The notes under the pieces: generated by a model
What the model was told of the DNA's origin: nothing
The model's database searches: none
What the model saw: only the letters and a program-made list of their open reading frames with translations
Part shown: positions 16,262 through 24,793 of the stretch, piece by piece
Layout: each line of letters opens with the position of its first letter
Position numbering within the stretch: the stretch's first letter is position 1
DNA from: DATKCJ01 sp035513275
GTDB taxonomy: Bacteria; Verrucomicrobiota; Verrucomicrobiia; Opitutales; Opitutaceae
Direction: 5' to 3'
Length of the DNA stretch: 30,323 bases
NCBI GenBank assembly: GCA_035513275.1
Contig: DATKCJ010000209.1
Location: forward strand, 1-30,323
Made by a program: the position numbers and the translations under genes

Positions 16262-16858
16262 ATGGCCGAAGATCCGACCGATGCCGCATTCTGGGACAAG
16301 CGCTACGAGGCGCACCGCATGCCGTGGGACTTCCATGGAGTGCCGGGTGATCTGAAGCGTTTCCTCGCCGCGCAATCGTCGACGCGTGGCCGCGTGTTGA
16401 TCCCTGGTTGTGGGAGCGGCTACGAAGTCACGGCATTCGCGAAAGCCGGGTGGGACGTCATCGCGATTGACTTCAGCGCCGCAGCGGTGGTGCGCGCGCG
16501 AGACGTCGTCGGTCCTGCGCTCGCCGATCGGATCGTGCTTGGAGATTTCTTCGCGCATCCATTTGCGCCTGCGTCGTTCGATGCGATTTACGAGCGCACG
16601 TTTCTCTGTGCGCTGCCGCCGGCGCGTTGGCCAGAAATAGCGACGCGGCTCGCGACACTGCTGAAACCCGGCGGCCTGCTTTTCGGCTTCTACCTGTTCG
16701 CCGGGAAGGAGGACGGCCCACCGTTCGGGCTCAAGCCGGACGAGACTACAGCGTTGTTCGACGGCCCCTTCACGCTCGTCGCCGACGAGGCGGTTGCCGA
16801 CTCCCTCCCGCTGTTTCAAGGCGCCGAGCGGTGGCAGGTCCGGCAGCGGGTCGGTTGA
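16262..16858 (+). CDS. TPMT-family class I SAM-dependent methyltransferase
   Basis: A 198-residue methyltransferase of the thiopurine S-methyltransferase type. The N-terminal DAAFWDKRYEAHRMPWDFHGVP is the family signature, RVLIPGCGSGYEV is the SAM-binding motif I, and VIAIDFSAAAV gives the ribose-binding acidic residue. Relatives methylate thiols, thiocyanate, halides or metalloids; the substrate here cannot be read from sequence. It begins 17 bases after sufT, or overlaps it if the in-frame TTG at 16241 is used. It is probably the last gene of the suf transcript. A link to sulfur chemistry is plausible from context only. Confidence 0.88.
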   Translation: MAEDPTDAAFWDKRYEAHRMPWDFHGVPGDLKRFLAAQSSTRGRVLIPGCGSGYEVTAFAKAGWDVIAIDFSAAAVVRARDVVGPALADRIVLGDFFAHPFAPASFDAIYERTFLCALPPARWPEIATRLATLLKPGGLLFGFYLFAGKEDGPPFGLKPDETTALFDGPFTLVADEAVADSLPLFQGAERWQVRQRVG

Positions 16859-16970
16859 GGGGTCTCGCAGCCCGACCAAGTCGCAGACAGCCAAGGGATT
16901 GTCGTATCGACGCAAAAGGCGCTCGCGACAGCGCCATCGGATTCAGGGGAGGCGAATTGTGCCGATGTAG

Positions 16971-19900
16971 ATGGACCAAGCTGAAATGTCTCCGCTTCCG
17001 AAGTCTCCCACGTCCCGATCCCGTTCCTTCCGGCTGGCCGTTCTGGTGGGCGCGTGCGTCGCGGTCATCGGCATCGGAGGGGCAATATTTTTCCAGCGCG
17101 GAACGAAGCTTACCGCCAAAGTCCAGATCCGCGCCGAGCTCGAGCGCCTGGCCACGGCTGCCGCGCACGCGATCGACGGCGATCTTCACCGTGATCTCCC
17201 ACAAGATGTCACGATCGAAGATCCGCGCTACCAACAGCTCGTCGCTCCGCTCGCAGCGTTTCACCGCTCGTTCCCGCAACTTTACTACGTCTACACGGCG
17301 CGCCTGCAACCGCAGGTCAACTTCCGGTTCGTTTTGGACACGGCGACTGTGCTCACGGGCGAGTTTCCCGACCGCGAAATGGATCCATCGCTCCCGGGCG
17401 ACGCCTACGACTTTCCCGATCCTGCGATGCTTGAGTGTGCCGAAACTGGCAGGCCCTCCTCGAGCAAGGAGCCGGTCGCCGACGAGTTCGGCACGTTCCT
17501 TACCGGCTGCGCGCCGATTCGTGATTCGTCCGGCGCGATCAACGGAATCATCGGTGTCGACATCTCGATGGCTGATTACGAGGCCAGCCTCACCTGGACG
17601 CAGTGGGTACTCTGGGGCGGCATCTTCCTCGCGCTTTTTTGCGGCGGTGCCGTCGGCCTGCTCACGTGGACCATCGCGCGGAGGTCAGCGCGCGCCGAGG
17701 CACTCGCATTTGATGTGCTCGAGAGCCACACGGGCCTGGTGATGCGAGTGCGGCACGACGGAGTCATAATTTTCGCGAACCGCGCGTTCGCATCTCTCCT
17801 TGGCAGTGGCGACAAGCGAGCGATGGACGCCAACCTCGGCGATCTGCTCCATCCGGAGGACGCGGCGTTGATGCAGGCGTTCACCGGCGTCTCACCGGCA
17901 AACGGCGGCAAGCTTGAATTCGAATCTCCGCTTCACGGTCCCGATGGCTCCGCGAAGAACTTCCGCTGGCACTGCCGTGCCGAGAGCGGCGACGATGGCG
18001 ACGGCGCTTTCGTGCAGATCGTCGGCGACGACATCACCGAACTGCGCGCGGCGCAGGAGAAACTCACGGAGAGCGAGCAACGCCATCGCCTGATTGTCGA
18101 GGGTGCGTCGGACATCGTGACGATGATGGATCGCGACGGCGTGTTCACCTATCAATCGCCATCCATCCGCCACGTGCTGGGCTACGTCGAGGGTGAACTC
18201 GTCGGGCACAACGTCTTCGAGATTGTGCACCCGGACGACGCGAAGAGCATCCGCTGGGCCCTCTCATTCATCACAAAGGGCCGCGACATCTCCGGCAGGC
18301 GCTGGCGCGTCCGCTTCCGTCATAAGTCCGGCACATGGGTCCTGCTCGAGTCCATCGGGAGCAACCGCCTGGATCACCCCGCATTTCGCGCGATTGTCGT
18401 GAACTCCCGCGACGTCACAGAGCGCGAGCGCATGATCGAGGAACGCGATCGCCAGAACCGGCTGCTCGTCCTCTCCCAATCCGCAGCGCGGATCGGCGGA
18501 GTGTCGTTCGAGAGTGCCACCGGGGCGCTCTTCTGGACTGAGGAGACCTACAACATCTTTGAAGTTTCGGCAGATCGCTTCGAGCTCACGCTCGAGTCCG
18601 GCCTTTCATTCTTCCACGGCCGCTCGCGCCTGAAGCTGATGGCCGCGATGCGGCGCTGCGCAACGAAAGGCCGCCCGTTTGACGTCGTCGTGCCAGCTCG
18701 GACTGCGAAGGGTCGTGATGTCGTCTTGCACTGCGTCGGGCTGCCACGGATGCGCGGCAGCGACATCGCCGGAATCTACGGCTCGATGCAGGACATCACG
18801 GAAATACACCGCCAGCAGCAGGAGAGCGCGCGCTTCGACGCACAGATGCGCCAGACCCAGCGCCTCGAAAGCCTCGGCGTGCTCGCGGGAGGCATCGCGC
18901 ACGATTTCAACAACATCCTCACCGGCATCCTCGGCAACGCCAGCCTCCTCGCCCTCGATGTCGCCCCAGGCCATCAACCCCCGCGAGCGCTCACGCAAAT
19001 CGAGTTATCTGCACGCCGCGCGGCCGACCTCTGCCGCCAGCTCGTCTCCTACTCCGGCCAGCGCGCGGTGGACTCAAAGCCTGTGAACATGGACGACCTC
19101 ATCGGCGAGACCTCGAGCCTCGTCGCTCACACGATCAGCAAGCAGGCGAAACTCTCGATCGTGCAGAACGCATCCGGCGCGACCGTCCTCGCCGATGCGA
19201 CCCAGATCCAGCAGGTGATCATGAACCTCGTGATCAACGCGTCCGAGGCGCTGCCCAATGGCGAGGGCGATATCTCGGTGCACACCGCCATCGTCGACGC
19301 CTCCACGGTGTCGCTCGCAGGCTATCACCTCGCACCGTTCGAGTTCACCGGAAAATACCTCTCGATCGAAGTGACCGACAACGGCTCGGGCATGCAGCCC
19401 GACACGCTCCAGCGCGTTTTCGATCCGTTCTTCACCACAAAGTTCACCGGTCGCGGCCTCGGCCTCGCGGCGGTGCGTGGCATCGTGCAGGCCCATCGAG
19501 GCGCATTGAGCGTCACCTCCGCGCCGTGCATCGGCTCGACGTTCAAGGTCCTCCTTCCCCTGTATGGCGCGCCCGCGCCCGCGAAACTCGAGGAGCCCGC
19601 TGCCCGGATCACCCACGCGGCCATGTCATGGAAGAGCGACGGTGAGGTCCTCCTCTCCGACGACGAGGAGACGATCCGCACGCTCACCCGGCGGTTGCTC
19701 AAACGACACGGGTTCAACGTGCACTCCACCAGCAATGGCGAGGAAGCGCTTGAGACTTTCTACGCGCGCGACGGCGCCTTCACAGCCGCGGTGCTCGACA
19801 TGACGATGCCCAAGCTCGGCGGCGAGGAAGTGCTCAAGGCCATCCGCGCCACCCACCCCATCCTGCCCGTGCTCATGATCAGTGGCTACAGCGAGGGCGC

Positions 19901-20015
19901 CAAGCGGCTCGAGGCCATGCGCGACAGACACACTGCGTTTCTCTCCAAACCATTCTCGGCCTCGGACTTCACCAAGTCCCTCAGGGAAGTGATGGCATCA
20001 CAGCCGCTGAATTGA
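16971..20015 (+). CDS. Hybrid sensor histidine kinase with PAS domains and receiver
   Basis: A 1014-residue inner-membrane sensor. Transmembrane helices at about 21-42 and 209-234 bracket an extracytoplasmic domain of roughly 165 residues, Cache-like by size and position. Two PAS domains (about 245-360 and 370-485) and a third PAS-like region (about 500-612) follow. The HisKA phosphoacceptor is His644 in GIAHDFNN, the ATPase domain has the N box (Asn752, Asn756) and the G boxes DNGSGM and GRGLGL, and the C-terminal receiver has Asp943 and Lys993. The receiver lacks a DNA-binding output. Signal and partner are unknown. ATG 16971 is used; ATG 16986 is equally possible. It is a stand-alone gene. 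Confidence 0.93.
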   Translation: MDQAEMSPLPKSPTSRSRSFRLAVLVGACVAVIGIGGAIFFQRGTKLTAKVQIRAELERLATAAAHAIDGDLHRDLPQDVTIEDPRYQQLVAPLAAFHRSFPQLYYVYTARLQPQVNFRFVLDTATVLTGEFPDREMDPSLPGDAYDFPDPAMLECAETGRPSSSKEPVADEFGTFLTGCAPIRDSSGAINGIIGVDISMADYEASLTWTQWVLWGGIFLALFCGGAVGLLTWTIARRSARAEALAFDVLESHTGLVMRVRHDGVIIFANRAFASLLGSGDKRAMDANLGDLLHPEDAALMQAFTGVSPANGGKLEFESPLHGPDGSAKNFRWHCRAESGDDGDGAFVQIVGDDITELRAAQEKLTESEQRHRLIVEGASDIVTMMDRDGVFTYQSPSIRHVLGYVEGELVGHNVFEIVHPDDAKSIRWALSFITKGRDISGRRWRVRFRHKSGTWVLLESIGSNRLDHPAFRAIVVNSRDVTERERMIEERDRQNRLLVLSQSAARIGGVSFESATGALFWTEETYNIFEVSADRFELTLESGLSFFHGRSRLKLMAAMRRCATKGRPFDVVVPARTAKGRDVVLHCVGLPRMRGSDIAGIYGSMQDITEIHRQQQESARFDAQMRQTQRLESLGVLAGGIAHDFNNILTGILGNASLLALDVAPGHQPPRALTQIELSARRAADLCRQLVSYSGQRAVDSKPVNMDDLIGETSSLVAHTISKQAKLSIVQNASGATVLADATQIQQVIMNLVINASEALPNGEGDISVHTAIVDASTVSLAGYHLAPFEFTGKYLSIEVTDNGSGMQPDTLQRVFDPFFTTKFTGRGLGLAAVRGIVQAHRGALSVTSAPCIGSTFKVLLPLYGAPAPAKLEEPAARITHAAMSWKSDGEVLLSDDEETIRTLTRRLLKRHGFNVHSTSNGEEALETFYARDGAFTAAVLDMTMPKLGGEEVLKAIRATHPILPVLMISGYSEGAKRLEAMRDRHTAFLSKPFSASDFTKSLREVMASQPLN

Positions 20016-20043
20016 AGAGCGCGCAAGAACCCGCTCGCTTCTC

Positions 20044-20496
20044 TCAGCGCTCCTGAATCGAGAATGTGCCGCTGTTCTTGTTCACAATGGTGAAGCTCTC
20101 GCCACCCGTAGAGGACTTGAACCGGCTCTCGATCATGTACTCGCCACTCCCTCGCTTGATCGCCACTCGCAGAGCGTCCATCGCAACGCCGCTCGAGACC
20201 TGCACCTTCAACACGCGAGACACGACGCCAAGCTGCGGCAATGCGTAGGTGTCTGTCGCGGAGGCATCGCCGATGTGATTCCCATCGACGTAAATCTTGT
20301 GTGTCTCCCCCTCGACCAAGGTCGGGTAGATCTCTTCGTTTGAGATCTGGAGGGTGAAGACCGCCTCCGATCCGGCAACGGTCGCGTCCGCAATCGAGAT
20401 ATTCACGATGCCGATGTGCAGCGCCGCGCGATCGGTGTTCGTGCAGCCGGCGAGAAACAATAGTGGCAGGAGAATCAGTCGTGTGGTCGGGCTCAC
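20044..20496 (-). CDS. LEA14-like (WHy domain) lipoprotein
   Basis: A 150-residue protein with a GTG start preceded by GAGG. The signal peptide ends in the lipobox LAGC (Cys18), so the mature protein should be lipid-anchored in the envelope. The rest follows the LEA type 2/WHy pattern: IGIVNISIADATV, then a strand pair FTLQISNEEIYPTLVEG, THKIYVDGNHIG and a C-terminal VLKVQVSSG. Such domains occur in bacterial stress-related and cell-surface proteins with no defined biochemical activity. The open frame continues upstream but lacks signal character, so the GTG is preferred. It is convergent with the kinase gene. Confidence 0.75.
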   Translation of the reverse strand: MSPTTRLILLPLLFLAGCTNTDRAALHIGIVNISIADATVAGSEAVFTLQISNEEIYPTLVEGETHKIYVDGNHIGDASATDTYALPQLGVVSRVLKVQVSSGVAMDALRVAIKRGSGEYMIESRFKSSTGGESFTIVNKNSGTFSIQER

Positions 20497-20563
20497 GTCC
20501 TCAGGTATGCCCCCGTCGTGCAGCGGTGCAAGTTCGCATCGCCCGGTGCGAGCGTCTGGCGCA

Positions 20564-20620
20564 TGCCTCCGAGGTGGGGCGTCCCGCCTCGGCGGGATCC
20601 CTAACGCGCCCTCCGACAGG
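20564..20620. repeat. GC-rich hairpin element upstream of glycerate kinase
   Basis: A perfect TCCCGCC/GGCGGGA hairpin with a 2-base loop (20582-20597) is flanked by GAGGTGGGGCG on the left and CGCGCCCTCC on the right, which pair partly. The layout recalls the elements at 3438 and 4499, but with weaker outer arms. It lies in the divergent spacer between the lipoprotein and glycerate kinase genes. Confidence 0.6.
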
Positions 20621-20670
20621 CACACCCGGTGCGCTTGCCGCCGCATCGCGCGGCTCACACAGTCCTCCCC

Positions 20671-21837
20671 GTGCGCGTCCTCATCGCATTCGACAAGTTC
20701 AAAGACTCGATGACCGCGGCTCGCGCCTGCGAGGTCGCCGCGTGCGAACTCCGCGCGCTCCACCGCGACTGGCAGATCGACATCGCGCCGCTGAGCGACG
20801 GTGGCGACGGGTTCTGCGAGATCCTCGGCCGCGCCGTCGGCGCGGAAATGATTCCATGTCGCACAACGGGTCCGAGAGGCGGCGGACTTGAAACGCCTGT
20901 CGCGCTTCTGCCATGGAGCCTAGTGCCCGAGGCCGCGCACGCGATTCTCGCGCAAGGTTTGAAAACTTCGCTCGCACCCGGCGACACGATCGCCGTCGTC
21001 GAGATGGCCGCAGCAAGCGGACTCGCGCTTCTCGCGAAGGAGCTTCGCGATCCATGGCACGCCACGTCCTACGGCACCGGCCAGTTGATCCGCGCCGCTG
21101 CAGAGCTAGGCGCGAAAGGGATCGTGCTCGGTGTCGGTGGCAGCGCCACAAGCGATCTCGGCATCGGTGCGCTTGCAGCGCTTGGGCTGGAGTTCCTTAG
21201 CGAGGAAGGCGTGCGTTTCCACACCGCGACTCCCTCCGAGTGGCACGCCATCACACGGATCGAAGGCGGCGTGTTCCCGTCGATTCCCCCGGTGTGGATC
21301 GCGTGCGATGTCGATAATCCGCTCCTCGGCCCGCGCGGCGCAGCCGCAATCTACGGCCCGCAAAAAGGACTCGCCGCAGAAGACGTCCCGAAACTCGACG
21401 CCGCAGCGGCGAAGATGGCCGCGTTACTCTGTCTGCACACCGGTCGACCCAACTCGCTCGCAGCAGAGTCCGGCGCAGGTGCCGCCGGCGGCATCGCGTT
21501 CGGCCTGCGCGCCTCGGCGCGTGCTGCGCTCGTGCCCGGGGCCGCGCTCGTCTCCGCGTGGCTGCGAATCGAGGAGCGGATCGCCGCAGCCGACATCGTG
21601 ATCACCGGTGAAGGCCGCTTCGACGCGACGTCGCTCTCGGGGAAGATTCCCGGCTCGATCGCGAGTCGCGCGCGCGAGCTCGGCAAACAGATCCACGTCT
21701 TCGCCGGCTCGGTTGGCCTCGAATCTCTCCCCGGAGCACACCTCCACGCCATCTCGCCGCCTGAACTCCCGCTCGACGCCGCCCTGAGCGAAGGTCCGCA
21801 GCGACTAGCGGCCGCAGTTCGGGATCAGTTCGCCTGA
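20671..21837 (+). CDS. Glycerate kinase (GlxK/GarK family)
   Basis: A 388-residue cytoplasmic kinase that phosphorylates D-glycerate, usually to 2-phosphoglycerate, linking glyoxylate or sugar-acid breakdown to glycolysis. Family blocks are VLIAFDKFKDSMTA at the N-terminus, APLSDGGDGFCEIL, SYGTGQLI, GVGGSATSDLGIGALAALGLEF and DIVITGEGRFDATSLSGK. The GTG at 20671 gives the standard N-terminus; the upstream frame is not conserved-looking. No other glyoxylate-pathway gene is nearby. It is convergent with the toxin-antitoxin pair. Confidence 0.93.
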   Translation: MRVLIAFDKFKDSMTAARACEVAACELRALHRDWQIDIAPLSDGGDGFCEILGRAVGAEMIPCRTTGPRGGGLETPVALLPWSLVPEAAHAILAQGLKTSLAPGDTIAVVEMAAASGLALLAKELRDPWHATSYGTGQLIRAAAELGAKGIVLGVGGSATSDLGIGALAALGLEFLSEEGVRFHTATPSEWHAITRIEGGVFPSIPPVWIACDVDNPLLGPRGAAAIYGPQKGLAAEDVPKLDAAAAKMAALLCLHTGRPNSLAAESGAGAAGGIAFGLRASARAALVPGAALVSAWLRIEERIAAADIVITGEGRFDATSLSGKIPGSIASRARELGKQIHVFAGSVGLESLPGAHLHAISPPELPLDAALSEGPQRLAAAVRDQFA

Positions 21838-21871
21838 GTCTCGTCGCTCTAGCGCAGCCGTTGTCGGCAAT

Positions 21872-22171
21872 TTAGCGATTCAGGCGTTGCTTCCAGTAGC
21901 CTGGCTCTCGCTTGAGTGGCATCACCGCGACGATCCAAACAAATTCCGGTTCGTCGAGGTAGACGACCGCGAAGGGAAAGTCCGCGGCAAGGTGGCGTCG
22001 GGCAGGCGGATCGAAGGCGCGGAACAAACGTGGCCGTTCCCGGATCTCTGCGATGAGCTTCTCGATTTCATCGAAGAACCGTCCGCCCAGCTCCAGGCTG
22101 ACCTGCGCATAGTCCCCCGCCGCGTCGGCGTATTCTTGGTCCGCTGCAGGGTGGAACAGATACGGCTTCAC
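21872..22171 (-). CDS. RelE/ParE-family toxin
   Basis: A 99-residue protein of the RelE/ParE fold: the N-terminal YLFHPAADQEYADAAGDYAQVSLELGGRFFDEIEKLI helix pair, ERPRLFRAF, then the strands HLAADFPFAVVYLDEPEFVWIVAVMPLKREPGYW. Members either cleave ribosome-bound mRNA or poison gyrase; which applies cannot be told. It starts with GTG, overlapping the antitoxin stop as GTGA, so translation is coupled. The Arg-rich C-terminal part typical of the fold is present. It looks intact. Confidence 0.9.
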   Translation of the reverse strand: MKPYLFHPAADQEYADAAGDYAQVSLELGGRFFDEIEKLIAEIRERPRLFRAFDPPARRHLAADFPFAVVYLDEPEFVWIVAVMPLKREPGYWKQRLNR

Positions 22172-22395
22172 CGGCCTACGATCTTGCGAACCCGCGCTGA
22201 AACTTCCTCACCTGACACGCCTGCGACTTTCCCACCCTGAATCTCTTCCACACGTCGGGCGACTTCCTCATGCCATAGCGCTTCCGTGTGCGGCTCGATT
22301 CCGCCGTGTTTCGCCAGGAGAATGCGGTCCACCAGTTCGGCCACCACATCGGCGGGCCACTGGCTGGTTTCCTCCACGATCTGGTCAACGGTCAT
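22168..22395 (-). CDS. Antitoxin of the addiction-module component type
   Basis: A 75-residue acidic protein matching the small antitoxin family that pairs with RelE/ParE toxins: MTVDQIVEETSQWPADVVAELVDRILL at the N-terminus, EALWHEEVARRVEEIQ in the middle and the typical ending EEVSARVRKIVG. It should bind and neutralise the downstream toxin and probably represses the operon. The ATG at 22395 is favoured because GGAA precedes it; an ATG at 22401 would add two residues. The antitoxin-first order and stop/start overlap are normal for such pairs. Confidence 0.9.
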   Translation of the reverse strand: MTVDQIVEETSQWPADVVAELVDRILLAKHGGIEPHTEALWHEEVARRVEEIQGGKVAGVSGEEVSARVRKIVGR

Positions 22396-22688
22396 TCGCA
22401 TTCCGGGAGAATAGCGAGCGGTTAAACGGATTCAATCCCAGTGGTGCGGTTGCAGCATATTCTCACCCGGTCTGGACTCGGCACGGTCGTTTGCAGCCAG
22501 CACGAGCGTAAGCGCAATCTCACGGCCCGACCTTCCGCTCGAAGCCGGCCTGCGGGAGGGACCTCAGCGGATGCGGCGGAAGTTAGCAGCGGGTTCGCCT
22601 GATCGGTTCGCAGAAGCTCCGAGCTCACTCCGTGGAGGCATCGGGAGATACACGTTGCCGGCACGCATCTGCCGATTAGCGTTCCTCC
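22396..22688. other. Spacer between the antitoxin gene and the orphan antitoxin-like ORF
   Basis: About 290 bases upstream of the antitoxin. They should hold its promoter, but I see no clear operator or -10 box. A long minus-strand ORF across here has no recognisable protein character. Confidence 0.4.
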
Positions 22689-22901
22689 GTGCCAGTCAGC
22701 TCCGAGCTCGTTTCCCGTCTCCGTCGACTTTCTCCGCGAGAAAAGGCCGCGGTGGCCGATCATCTTTGGCGGGAAGCTGAGTCGAAGATTGGACCGACTG
22801 CATCCCAATTGGGCCGGCTCGACGCACGTGCGGTCAAGGCATTGCGGAGTCCGGGATCGCTGAATCCGGCAGGTGATGCGCTGCGCCGGCTTCGGCAATG
22901 A
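22689..22901 (+). CDS. Orphan addiction-module antitoxin-like small protein
   Basis: A 70-residue ORF with a GTG start. The N-terminal half LVSRLRRLSPREKAAVADHLWREAES resembles the helix of small addiction-module antitoxins (leucine-rich, then EK/ER-A-x-x-A-D-x-L-W). The C-terminal half differs from the usual antitoxin tail. No toxin gene follows and no clear ribosome site precedes it. It could be a decayed or solitary antitoxin, or chance coding. Confidence 0.5.
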   Translation: MPVSSELVSRLRRLSPREKAAVADHLWREAESKIGPTASQLGRLDARAVKALRSPGSLNPAGDALRRLRQ

Positions 22902-23087
22902 GACCTTTCAATTTTGGAGGCGTGATCTCAACGGTTTAGCATCCAGATTCGACTCAAACCACGTCGCTAGTTTGCGAAGCGGGTGGCGGGAGTAGACTAC
23001 GTCTGTTGCACGAGCAATGCTTCGCAGTGCCCGACCGGCAGCATTGCGTCTGGCGAGGACGTGAATCATTACGTCATAGGGCTAAGA

Positions 23088-23855
23088 ATGAGAACGGCAC
23101 AAAAACTAGGCATGCTGTTTTGTATCACGGCTGCATCGCTGACGGCATCACCCAAACACGAAGCTCATCTCCTCCTGGAACAGGGTAAGGCAAAGGAGAA
23201 CCTTGGAGATCGCTCAGGAGCAAATGCGGACTATTCGACGGCCATCGAAATTGACCCACACTTCGCGAAAGCACTCGTGCAAAGAGGCGGGCTTTACCTA
23301 TTGGAGAAGAATTACTCCCTCGCTATCGATGACCTTACGAAGGTCATCAATCTAGAGCCGGAGAACCACGGCGCTTACTACCTGCGTGCTGCCACGTATC
23401 TCGGCAGAGGTGAACTAGACCCAGCGACAAAAGACGTCGAACAGGCCATTTCGCTGAATCCAAAGTTCGCTTGGTCGTTCAGCTTGCTGGGCTTGATCCT
23501 CAGTGCACAGGAAGAGTGGGAGAAAGCTGAAGATACATTCAGTCAGGGCATCGCGCTCGATCAAGGAGTGAATGAGCTCTACACGAATCGCGCTGGAGTC
23601 AGGCTCGTATTGGGAGACGCCGACGGAGCATTCGCCGATGCAGATCATGCAGTGCACTTGGATCCCCGTGACTCGAACGCATATTCCAATCGAGGAAGCG
23701 CGAAAGTTATGAAAGGTGATCTTGCAGGCGCGCTTCTCGACTTAAAAAGAGCGCTTGAATTGGATCCGAAGAATCAGAGAGCAATCGAAACATTGGAAAG
23801 CGTGCACCAGTTCAAAGGAGCAGAGCCCGACCATGAGAGTTCTGTGACACCGTAG
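23088..23855 (+). CDS. Exported TPR-repeat protein
   Basis: A 255-residue protein with a probable signal peptide (about 1-21) and six tandem tetratricopeptide repeats from about residue 25 to 235. Recognisable ends of repeats are AIEIDPHFAKALVQRG, VINLEPENHGAYYLRA, AISLNPKFAWSFSLLG, DHAVHLDPRDSNAYSNRG and LKRALELDPKNQRA. It probably scaffolds protein contacts outside the cytoplasm; partners are unknown. The ATG at 23088, preceded by AGGGCTAAGA, is chosen over an upstream frame without signal character. Base composition is visibly lower in GC than the flanking genes, with more A/T at third positions, which suggests later acquisition. Confidence 0.85.
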   Translation: MRTAQKLGMLFCITAASLTASPKHEAHLLLEQGKAKENLGDRSGANADYSTAIEIDPHFAKALVQRGGLYLLEKNYSLAIDDLTKVINLEPENHGAYYLRAATYLGRGELDPATKDVEQAISLNPKFAWSFSLLGLILSAQEEWEKAEDTFSQGIALDQGVNELYTNRAGVRLVLGDADGAFADADHAVHLDPRDSNAYSNRGSAKVMKGDLAGALLDLKRALELDPKNQRAIETLESVHQFKGAEPDHESSVTP

Positions 23856-23976
23856 CACAACACTGGATCATGCGGGGACGGGAATCTACAAGTCCTTGGT
23901 GCAGGGAAAGCCGGAAGGCCTTAGGGAAGAGTGCTTGGCTGAAGCGAGGCCGGGAACGAGAATCTCGCATACACGG

Positions 23977-24792
23977 ATGAGCAACACGAGCGATGTCCCC
24001 GGCGAACCTACGACGATCGAACGCCTGATCGCGCTTGAGCGGGAGGGCGTGGCGTATGTGCTGGTGACGCTTGTCGAGGCGCTCGGGAGCACGCCGCAGG
24101 ATACGGGGGCGAAGATGATCGTCACCGCCTCGGGCCGTCACTCGGGCACCGTCGGTGGCGGCAAGGTCGAGGGCAAGGCGCTTGCACTTGCCGTTCAGAT
24201 CCTCGCCGAGCCCGGCCAGCCGGTGCCGCGGCTTGTGAACTGGACGCTCAAGGGAGACGTGGGCATGACCTGCGGAGGCTCGGTGAAGCTTTTCTTCGAT
24301 CCGCACCGGCCGCAGTCGTGGCCGATCGTGATCTTCGGCGCCGGCCACATCGCGCAGGCGCTCGTGCCGGTGATCGCGCCGCTCGCGTGCGAGATCACAT
24401 GCATCGACCCGCGGCAGGAGTGGCTCGACCGGCTTCCCGTCGCGCGCAACCTCCGCGCGATCCGGAGCGACGATCCATCTGCGCTCATCCCGACGCTGCC
24501 CGACGATGCATTCGTGCTCTTCATGACGCAGGGGCACTCGACCGACCGGCCGATCCTCCAGCGAGCGCTCGAAACGCGCGACTTTCCCTTCATCGGCGTG
24601 ATCGGCAGCGCCGCAAAGGCCGCTGTGCTCCGCAAGGAACTCACCGAAACCGGCGTGCCCGCTCAGCGAGCGGCGGGCTTCCACTGCCCTGTCGGTCTCG
24701 ATTTCGGCACGAACCATCCGCATGAAATCGCGCTCTCGATCGCCGCGCAGTTGCTAACGGAACGCGACAAGCGCCGCGAGACGCGGCGCTAA
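23977..24792 (+). CDS. xdhC: XdhC-family molybdenum cofactor insertion/maturation protein
   Basis: A 271-residue protein of the XdhC/CoxI family, which binds molybdenum cofactor and helps load it into xanthine dehydrogenase-type enzymes. The N-terminal domain has LVEALGSTPQDTGAKM and SGTVGGGKVEGKAL, and the C-terminal Rossmann domain begins at IVIFGAGHIAQALVP. The FIGVIGSAAKAAVLRKEL and HCPVGLDFGTNHPHEIALSIAAQLL blocks are typical. The ATG at 23977 precedes the conserved part; the frame is open another 27 codons upstream. No molybdenum enzyme genes are in the window, so its client lies elsewhere. Confidence 0.92.
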   Translation: MSNTSDVPGEPTTIERLIALEREGVAYVLVTLVEALGSTPQDTGAKMIVTASGRHSGTVGGGKVEGKALALAVQILAEPGQPVPRLVNWTLKGDVGMTCGGSVKLFFDPHRPQSWPIVIFGAGHIAQALVPVIAPLACEITCIDPRQEWLDRLPVARNLRAIRSDDPSALIPTLPDDAFVLFMTQGHSTDRPILQRALETRDFPFIGVIGSAAKAAVLRKELTETGVPAQRAAGFHCPVGLDFGTNHPHEIALSIAAQLLTERDKRRETRR

Positions 24793-24793
24793 T

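Noticed and set aside
22422..22898. 158-codon minus-strand ORF
   Set aside because: No recognisable protein features; it runs antisense to the small antitoxin-like ORF and has the Cys/Arg-rich look of a non-coding frame.
22922..22939. Five-codon ORF (GTG to TAG) behind a perfect GGAGG
   Set aside because: Good ribosome site but too short to claim; could be a leader peptide for the TPR gene, yet no attenuator structure is seen.
23014..23047. GCAATGCT/AGCATTGC 8-bp inverted repeat upstream of the TPR gene, considered as an integron attC site
   Set aside because: No core-site sequences and no integrase or cassette array; the short stem could be chance.
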